Assembly: GCA_018066965.1 (NCBI GenBank)
Contig: JAGPVP010000115.1
Coordinates: forward strand, 1 to 39,152
Reading direction: 5' to 3'
Length of the DNA stretch: 39,152 nucleotides
From: Zhongshania sp.
Lineage (GTDB): Bacteria; Pseudomonadota; Gammaproteobacteria; Pseudomonadales; Spongiibacteraceae
Shown here: piece after piece, positions 33,641 through 39,152 of the stretch
Numbering within the stretch: position 1 is the first letter of the stretch
Layout of the letters: every line of letters begins with the position of its first letter
The notes under the pieces: model-generated
What the model was told of the DNA's origin: nothing
Database searches by the model: none
The model's input: only the letters and a program-made list of their open reading frames with translations
Translations under genes and position numbers: made by a program

Positions 33641-34492
33641 TCATACTGGCTTGCGGTCTAGCAACGCTGCCGCCAACCCTAAAACAAAACCTAGCAACAG
33701 GCCGCTAACATGGGCCGTATTGGCGATGGCACCGAGGCCTAACAGCTCGGTAAAACCAGCCATGCAGAGCAGCAGCCAGCCCACCATGAAGATCGCAACG
33801 CCGTTAGCCAAAGGAAATGCCTGCGCCGGCCGCATGCGGTTCCAAATTACGATATAACCCAGCAAACCGTAAATCACCCCAGACATACCGCCAAACAGCG
33901 ACACACTGCTCATGGCCTGCGCAATATTAGAGCCCGCGGCAATAAGAAAAAATATACCTAAGATTCGCACTGCACCTTGGCGGCGCTCTATCATCCCGCC
34001 CAGCTCCCACAACCACAGGCTATTAAATACGATGTGCATTACGCCAAAATGCAAAAACGCCGGGGTAATAACCCGCCAGATTTGACCTACCGGCCAATCG
34101 CCACGCAAAGTGCCATCGACGATATAAAGGTGATAAAAACTTAGATACGGCAGGTATTGATAATCGCGATCAAGCACTGGCAGCAAAGCACCAAGCAAAC
34201 TTAAAACAAGTAAGGTTGCCACCACCGGCACGCTAAAAAAACGTCGATACCAAACCGCGCGCGTCGGGGCTGGAGTCCGCTTAATTTCCACTGCAGCGAG
34301 TTCTGGGTCGCCGGCCTGCAAACGCTCATACAATGCTTTAGCTTGCGCAGCATGCTGCTCGGAGCCAAACCACACCGCCTGCATTCCACGCTCTTCCGCA
34401 ATCCGATGCGGTATTGAGCCCTGCCAAAGCAATAAGGAGAACCTTTCTAAATCTGCGCTTAAGGGTAAGCGCAAACCTACTATTTCAGTCAT
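33641..34492 (-). CDS. Rhomboid-family intramembrane serine protease
   Basis: 283 residues from the ATG at 34492, which has AGAGGA six nt upstream. An in-frame TTG at 34510 is less likely. An N-terminal cytosolic domain of about 80 residues precedes six transmembrane helices. The family signatures are WRVITPAFLHFGVMHIVFNS, GGMSGVIYGLLGY with catalytic S204, and NTAHVSGLLLGFVLG with H261. The Ser/His dyad is intact. Rhomboids cleave single-pass membrane proteins within the bilayer. The N-terminal domain resembles the one of E. coli GlpG but is not glycerol-linked here. It overlaps the nadK 3' end by 8 nt. Confidence 0.92.
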   Translation of the reverse strand: MTEIVGLRLPLSADLERFSLLLWQGSIPHRIAEERGMQAVWFGSEQHAAQAKALYERLQAGDPELAAVEIKRTPAPTRAVWYRRFFSVPVVATLLVLSLLGALLPVLDRDYQYLPYLSFYHLYIVDGTLRGDWPVGQIWRVITPAFLHFGVMHIVFNSLWLWELGGMIERRQGAVRILGIFFLIAAGSNIAQAMSSVSLFGGMSGVIYGLLGYIVIWNRMRPAQAFPLANGVAIFMVGWLLLCMAGFTELLGLGAIANTAHVSGLLLGFVLGLAAALLDRKPV

Positions 34493-35378
34493 CTGAATCC
34501 TCTTTGCCAATATGGGTTCCCCAGCCCAATTTGTCGCGACAGCTGGCGTAAAAACTGTGATCTAAGGGGTGAACCAGACGCAATTTATGCGGCTTTTTGC
34601 GCACATAAATGACATCACCAGGCTGCGAAGTAATCTTTACTTGGCCGTCGCAGGTGACTGGTGGCTGTACCACATTATTCTGGCCGACCACCATTTTGAT
34701 CTCACTTTTACCGTCAATCACAATGGGGCGGCTACTAAGGGTGTGAGGGAACATCGGCACTATCGCAATAGCATCTAAGCGCGGATGCATGATCGGCCCA
34801 CCCGCTGATAAAGCATAGGCTGTCGAACCCGTTGGCGTGGCAATAATTAAACCATCTGAGCGCTGGCGATAGACAAATTCACCGTCAATAAACAGCTCAA
34901 ACTCCATCATATGGCCGGATGTACCTGAATTTAACACCACATCATTAAGAGCATCGCCACGCCCCACCGGCTCCCCCCCCCTAAGCACCTCTACATCTAA
35001 TAAAAAGCGCTTCTCTAAACGGTAGTGGCCATCAAGTACCGCGCCAACCTGAGTCTCTATTTCATCGGGAGATATATCGGTTAAAAAACCAAGGCGACCG
35101 CGGTTTACACCGAGCACAGGTGCATTATGCCTAGCTAGGATTCTTGCGGCACCAAGTAAACTACCATCACCGCCAACCACAATAATAAGATCGCAGACTT
35201 CGCCAATCATGCGACGCGAACTCACCCGAAAACTGTGTTCAGGCAGTAATTCAGACACCGCTTCATCCAGCACTACACCGAGCTCACGCGCCTGTAAAAA
35301 TTGCAGTAGACGTTTTAGGGTTTCGGCAACACCGTTGCCTTCCCGCCCTATCACACCTATATTGCGAAACTGTTCCAT
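34485..35378 (-). CDS. nadK: NAD kinase
   Basis: 297 residues. Signatures are VVGGDGSLLGAARIL (GGDGS at 69-73), GVNRGRLGFLTDI, the DALNDVVL segment, and GSTAYALSAGGPIMHP. These are the ATP/NAD-binding elements of proteobacterial NAD kinases, which phosphorylate NAD to NADP in the cytoplasm. It is followed by the rhomboid gene with an 8-nt overlap and is divergent from DUF1853 across 158 nt. Confidence 0.97.
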   Translation of the reverse strand: MEQFRNIGVIGREGNGVAETLKRLLQFLQARELGVVLDEAVSELLPEHSFRVSSRRMIGEVCDLIIVVGGDGSLLGAARILARHNAPVLGVNRGRLGFLTDISPDEIETQVGAVLDGHYRLEKRFLLDVEVLRGGEPVGRGDALNDVVLNSGTSGHMMEFELFIDGEFVYRQRSDGLIIATPTGSTAYALSAGGPIMHPRLDAIAIVPMFPHTLSSRPIVIDGKSEIKMVVGQNNVVQPPVTCDGQVKITSQPGDVIYVRKKPHKLRLVHPLDHSFYASCRDKLGWGTHIGKEDSDD

Positions 35379-35536
35379 AATACCTACTGCCGACTATCGG
35401 CCGATTATTATACTAGAAGCGCGGGCCTTTGGACGCCAAGCGGGAGTTTGGAACATAATAACGCTAGCTCGCAAGTAAAACCCTGCAGATTTCTGGTGAG
35501 ATCATTCTACTTGCTTGCCACCTTCATCAACGGAGC

Positions 35537-36421
35537 TTGACTATCACTGCCGCCGAATTACCCCAATTTCAGTCCCCGCTGGTTCGCGCGTTGGCGTGGA
35601 GCTGTTTTAGCGAAACCTTGCTCAATGAAATGACGGGGCAGCACGGTATAATTTCCCGCCCTAAGCTGCCACTAACACCCCATCGAATGAACTGGCTGCG
35701 CAACCTTGACCAAAATGACCAACCATTAAAGGCGCATCTTCACGAGCATTGCCACAGTACTAGACTCGGCTTGGTATTTGAGAGCTTATGGCATTTCTTT
35801 TTACGAGAAGATCCTGACACCGAGCTGATCGCCCACAATATTCCCGTGCGGGACGGCAAAATCACGCTGGGTGAATTTGACTTGATTTACTATTGCGGCG
35901 TTTCCAAGCGACATATTCACCTTGAACTCGCAGTGAAATTCTTTCTTGGCATTCCCAACACACAAGCACCACCAGGACTGGATCAATGGTTTGGCCCCAA
36001 TCGCGCAGATCGGTTAGATCGCAAACTCGCTCGCCTTAGCCAGCACCAACTGCCGCTTGCTTACACTGAAGCCGGTCGCGAGGTGATTAGCCAATTGGGT
36101 ATTGAATCTATCGATCAGGAACTGCGGGTAAATGGCATTTTATTCCACGCCAATGACGACACAAACAGCTACCCCGCGCTTAATGCTAAACACCAACGTG
36201 GTGACTGGCGAAGCCTTAGCGAGTTTCAAATAGAACAAACCGAAGCTCTCAATCGAGATGACTGGCGCTATATAGAAAAACCCAGCTGGTTAGCTGCGGA
36301 GTTTAATACCGCCACCCCGCTGACAAATAAGCATCTACAAATGGCGACACATAAGCCGATTATGCTAATTAATGCCCAGCGGCAGCGCCGCTTTTTAGTA
36401 GCGGATGATTGGGCAGACTAA
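35537..36421 (+). CDS. DUF1853 family protein
   Basis: 294 residues from a TTG at 35537. The frame is open from 35468, but no ATG or GTG precedes residue 30, so the TTG is the only reasonable start. GGAG lies very close (1 nt spacing), which is unusual. SPLVRALAWSCFSETLL and GLVFESLWHFFLREDPDTEL, with the later GEFDLIYYC and HLELAVKFFLG, match DUF1853. The E.D.....HLE.K-like arrangement (GEFDLIYY...HIHLELAVKFF) recalls a PD-(D/E)XK nuclease-type core, but that is only a pattern resemblance. Function is unknown. It converges on the PLP-enzyme gene, sharing 4 nt. Confidence 0.82.
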   Translation: MTITAAELPQFQSPLVRALAWSCFSETLLNEMTGQHGIISRPKLPLTPHRMNWLRNLDQNDQPLKAHLHEHCHSTRLGLVFESLWHFFLREDPDTELIAHNIPVRDGKITLGEFDLIYYCGVSKRHIHLELAVKFFLGIPNTQAPPGLDQWFGPNRADRLDRKLARLSQHQLPLAYTEAGREVISQLGIESIDQELRVNGILFHANDDTNSYPALNAKHQRGDWRSLSEFQIEQTEALNRDDWRYIEKPSWLAAEFNTATPLTNKHLQMATHKPIMLINAQRQRRFLVADDWAD

Positions 36422-37299
36422 GCACCAACATCCAAGCCGAATCCACGCCGCCCCTGCAAGCCGCCAGTATGAATAAGTAAGACCCGACTACCTTGCGCAA
36501 ATTCGTGATTATCAACCATGCTCTGCACCGCATAACTCGCCTTTGCGGTATAGACCGGGTCAAGTAAAACGCCGTACTGGTGCTCGAAGGCCTGCATATA
36601 TTCAGCCATAGATGGCGGCAGGCGTGCATAGGCGCCGCCGTGAAAGCGATGATCAAGCCGCCAATTTCCTCTATCGCCACCCAGCGCGGTCAGAAGCGTC
36701 GAAATATCAGCGGCCATAAACTTCTCAGCCTTTAAAACCGGTATGCCGATAACACTCACCCCATCCGCGATTGTCGACGCCACTCCCGCCAATGTCGTGC
36801 CAGTGCCACAGGCTAATACCACCGTCGCGTAGGCCCGACCTGCGCCAGGAATGAGGTCAACAATATTGCCGCAGCCAGCCGCACCAAGGGCATTGCTACC
36901 GCCTTCAGGAATAAAGTACGCACTTGGGTATTCGGCCTTCAGTTCGGCCAGAAACGCCGCATCATGGCGACGTCGGTAATCACTGCGACTTAAATAATGC
37001 AGCGCCATTCCCCAATCTTGTGCATCTTGTAAGGTTGGGCTTAACACGGAGTCCGCATCGGCACGCACACAAGCAACGGTTGCGACCCCACGCGCCTTCC
37101 CCACAGCCGCCAAGGCGTGCAGATGATTGGAATACGCGCCGCCAAAACTGATGACGCATTGAGCGCCAGCCTTTTCCGCCGCGAGTATATTTGGTAATAG
37201 TTTGAACCATTTATTACCCGGAGCAAGACTATCAACAGTATCGAGACGCAGTATATCTACGGCCACACCACTCGGCGCGGTATACAAATATTGAATCAC
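36418..37299 (-). CDS. PLP-dependent ACC deaminase / D-cysteine desulfhydrase-like enzyme
   Basis: 293 residues from a GTG at 37299. PGNKWFKLLPNI carries the PLP Schiff-base lysine K30, aligned with the GGNKxRKLE motif of this family. SFGGAYSNHLHALAAVG follows. IPEGGSNALGAAGC, VLACGTGTTLAG and LIHTGG form the phosphate-binding and C-terminal signatures. The N-terminus is about 20 residues shorter than classic ACC deaminases. Members act on 1-aminocyclopropane-1-carboxylate, D-cysteine or L-cysteate, and sequence alone does not tell which. The nearby cysH would fit a sulfur amino acid role, weakly. Confidence 0.88.
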   Translation of the reverse strand: MIQYLYTAPSGVAVDILRLDTVDSLAPGNKWFKLLPNILAAEKAGAQCVISFGGAYSNHLHALAAVGKARGVATVACVRADADSVLSPTLQDAQDWGMALHYLSRSDYRRRHDAAFLAELKAEYPSAYFIPEGGSNALGAAGCGNIVDLIPGAGRAYATVVLACGTGTTLAGVASTIADGVSVIGIPVLKAEKFMAADISTLLTALGGDRGNWRLDHRFHGGAYARLPPSMAEYMQAFEHQYGVLLDPVYTAKASYAVQSMVDNHEFAQGSRVLLIHTGGLQGRRGFGLDVGA

Positions 37300-37346
37300 G
37301 AAAGGCTTATGTATCGATGATTAAAATAGACGATGAGACCCACTAC

Positions 37347-38702
37347 TTACGACAAACCACAAGCACTATGGTCGTGACAACGATCGCTCTCACCGGAACG
37401 AAATAACATAGGCCGCATAATTTTCTTAATTGGTTGACCGCAATATTGCATATCATCGTCGGTGGCTCGGCAAATGGGTAAGCGGTAATGCGCCAACCAC
37501 TCGCGATACAACGTATCCGACACCTCACATCGCGAAGCGACATACACCAAGGGATCGCGAAGATACTCTGGCATTTCATCTTGAGAAATAACTAAATGCT
37601 CAACCCCAGGATGATACGCAATAAACACCACCCCTTTTTCAACCATAGTTTTGAGTAGCTTATCGTCGCTATCAACCATTAGCGTTCGGTTTTGCTCACG
37701 CAAGGTACTTAGCTCGCCACGCAGTTCAACAATTTCTGTTGCGCGGTTATAAAGCTCTCGCTCGCGACGATGCAGAGCATCTTCTAAATTAATGGCTTGA
37801 TCTTTAAGTCGACGTTCCAGTTCTTCAGCATATTCATTACGCAGCTCGGTCATTTGGCGCTGGTAGTCTTGCCCACCTCGCTCCAACAGGGATTCCAGCT
37901 CTTCGGTTTTTTGGTGCATTAAGCGCTGCTGCCGATCCAAGCGCGCCTGCACTTCCTGCTCGGCCTTTAGCAACTCATCCAATTTGGCTTTTTGATCTTT
38001 GATCAATAATTCACGATCACGAAGCTGGCGGGTGAAATCTTCTGCCTGTGCTTCTAAAGCGCTGGCATAAGACTCAGCCTGAGTCGCTAACGTTAACTGC
38101 TCGGCGCTGCGCATAGCGCGTAATTTGAGGCGGTAGCGACGATGGAATACCGGTGTAGGTTTACTTTCAACAGCCTGCACATCAGTTGCAGCCCCCGGAA
38201 TAGCAGCCGACGCTTTAAAAAAATCAGCAACATTTTCACGCGGAACCGCCTGCTCACGACGATCAACAATAATACCTAGACGGTTGCGCAACACCGCTGC
38301 GCTAATTCGACTAAACGTACCCGCCACCGCAGTATCAGGGTCCCATAGTTGCCGCCGATACCACGCAACAGGGCAGGCACTGCGGCACGCGACACGAATA
38401 GCGCCAGCGCCCAAATCAGGGCCGTAACTCGCGTGATCAAGTAAATGACGAAGCGGAATATTCCAATGCCCCGTCACCTTGCCATGCGCATTAAAGCTGA
38501 TGATAAAAAACACCACACCGGTGACTCGCAGTGCGTCGTCTATTTGAATAAATGCGGCATGAACTTCATCGCTAGCAAAATCAGGGATACCCACCACGTC
38601 ATCCAGCACGGCCTCAAACTCGGCAAAGAACATCTCCTTAACGACATTCTCGTCTTTAAAGAAAATTACCGCCTCAGTTAACGCGCCCAAATACACCTCC
38701 AA
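37347..38702 (-). CDS. Conserved coiled-coil protein of unknown function
   Basis: 451 residues. The N-terminal domain (about 1-150) has no family name I can give with certainty. It includes LGALTEAVIFFKDENVVKEM, GKVTGHWNIPLRHL, GPDLGAGAIRVACRS and CPVAWYRRQLWDPD, which I recall as conserved in pseudomonads. Residues 215-360 are a long charged coiled coil. A Cys-containing C-terminal domain ends near RSGESDRCHDHSACGLS. The start is a TTG at 38702. A GGAGG lies inside the frame, 5 nt before a second TTG at 38690, so the true start is uncertain. No membrane segment is seen. It is the last gene before the tRNA cluster. Confidence 0.75.
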   Translation of the reverse strand: MEVYLGALTEAVIFFKDENVVKEMFFAEFEAVLDDVVGIPDFASDEVHAAFIQIDDALRVTGVVFFIISFNAHGKVTGHWNIPLRHLLDHASYGPDLGAGAIRVACRSACPVAWYRRQLWDPDTAVAGTFSRISAAVLRNRLGIIVDRREQAVPRENVADFFKASAAIPGAATDVQAVESKPTPVFHRRYRLKLRAMRSAEQLTLATQAESYASALEAQAEDFTRQLRDRELLIKDQKAKLDELLKAEQEVQARLDRQQRLMHQKTEELESLLERGGQDYQRQMTELRNEYAEELERRLKDQAINLEDALHRRERELYNRATEIVELRGELSTLREQNRTLMVDSDDKLLKTMVEKGVVFIAYHPGVEHLVISQDEMPEYLRDPLVYVASRCEVSDTLYREWLAHYRLPICRATDDDMQYCGQPIKKIMRPMLFRSGESDRCHDHSACGLS

Positions 38703-38861
38703 TCACACGTCATCGTGTCGCTTAACAGTCAAACGCAAGGTATTACGCGCAGCCCATTGGCTCCGCATTATAGAAGAGAAGTGACAAGGTACACGAAAAA
38801 AATGACGACAGAAGAATGTACAAAGAAAAACGCAGAGAAATTCAGAAAATAAAAATATTGT

Positions 38862-38938
38862 TGGCGGACCGGACGGGACTCGAACCCGCGACCTCCGGCG
38901 TGACAGGCCGGCATTCTAACCAACTGAACTACCGGTCC
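38862..38938 (-). tRNA. tRNA-Asp (GTC), copy 2
   Basis: 77 nt with encoded CCA. The acceptor stem is GGACCGG/CCGGTCC with discriminator G. The anticodon arm CCGGC-CTGTCAC-GCCGG gives anticodon GTC. The T-arm GGTTCGAGTCC is normal. It is identical to the copy at 39017-39093 and is the promoter-distal gene of a Val-Asp-Asp cluster. A T-rich stretch follows the CCA on the minus strand. Confidence 0.97.
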
Positions 38939-39016
38939 AGATACAAACATAGATCACAGGCCTCAGGCGAAGCACGCAAAATATGATAAAACAAGGGAGG
39001 TCTAAGACTTGAAAGT

Positions 39017-39093
39017 TGGCGGACCGGACGGGACTCGAACCCGCGACCTCCGGCGTGACAGGCCGGCATTCTAACCAACTGAACTACCGGTCC
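39017..39093 (-). tRNA. tRNA-Asp (GTC), copy 1
   Basis: 77 nt with encoded CCA, anticodon GTC. Same sequence as the other copy, separated from it by 78 nt. It lies 19 nt downstream of the partial tRNA-Val, so all three are probably processed from one transcript. Confidence 0.97.
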
Positions 39094-39112
39094 GCATACT
39101 TTTACACGATTA

Positions 39113-39152
39113 TGGTGGGTGATGACGGGATCGAACCGCCGACCCTCTGCTT
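39113..39152 (-). tRNA. tRNA-Val, 3' part (5' half outside window)
   Basis: About 40 nt are visible: the 3' anticodon strand, variable loop, T-arm GGTTCGATCCC and the acceptor strand ATCACCC with discriminator A and encoded CCA. The acceptor and T-arm match gammaproteobacterial tRNA-Val (probably TAC), but the anticodon itself lies beyond the window edge. Confidence 0.8.

Noticed and set aside
1..39152. Search for CRISPR arrays, insertion sequences, toxin-antitoxin pairs or phage genes
   Set aside because: No regularly spaced repeats, transposase motifs or terminal inverted repeats were seen by eye. Apart from the tRNA-Asp copies, I found no long repeat.

Overview
The window is gammaproteobacterial chromosome, about 50% GC by eye. 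It has encoded-CCA tRNAs, a complete general secretory (type II) operon, quinone-linked pyrD, a PAPS-type cysH, and a pepN / DUF2797 / DUF1315 / rhomboid / nadK / DUF1853 block that I recall from Pseudomonas and relatives. A marine lineage near Cellvibrionales/Spongiibacteraceae is my best guess, but nothing here proves it. No phage, transposase, CRISPR array or integration scar was seen, and most of the window reads as ordinary core genome.

Layout. 1-328: 3' end of an acyl-CoA dehydrogenase gene on the plus strand. 381-11362 (minus): one tightly packed T2SS operon, transcribed gspC-D-E-F-G-H-I-J-K-L-M-N, with most junctions overlapping by 1-14 nt. 11532-12926 (minus): a tiny DUF3012 lipoprotein, a 57-residue rubredoxin, and a second, divergent GspC-like protein (one membrane helix, HR-like region, PDZ-like end). 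13071-14042 (plus): dusC. 14069-15489 (minus): a DUF2505/SRPBCC protein and a split YeeE/YedE sulfur-transport pair. A perfect 12-bp inverted repeat of the CsoR/CstR type lies upstream of that pair. 15747-18678 (minus): two lipid- or ester-hydrolase genes (DUF3336-patatin and a beta-lactamase-fold serine hydrolase).

18878-24299 (minus) is the most interesting accessory region. It is a four-gene, overlapping signalling operon: a membrane histidine kinase; a REC-DUF3369 response regulator; a REC plus kinase-core protein whose H-box histidine is replaced by arginine; and a PAS-like/GGDEF/EAL protein. The two REC domains are obvious paralogues. The arrangement looks like a phosphorelay or allosteric switch feeding c-di-GMP turnover.

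24611-29542: an AarF/UbiB-family kinase-like protein, a divergent acetoacetate-decarboxylase-fold gene, marC, pyrD and cysH. 29775-36421: pepN, DUF2797, DUF1315 (YeaC-like), rhomboid protease and nadK on minus, and DUF1853 divergent on plus. 36418-38702 (minus): a PLP-dependent ACC-deaminase/D-cysteine-desulfhydrase-like enzyme and a conserved coiled-coil protein of unknown function. 38862-39152 (minus): two identical tRNA-Asp genes and the 3' part of a tRNA-Val, transcribed Val-Asp-Asp.

Several genes start at GTG or TTG. Start choices that differ from the longest frame are explained in each entry.
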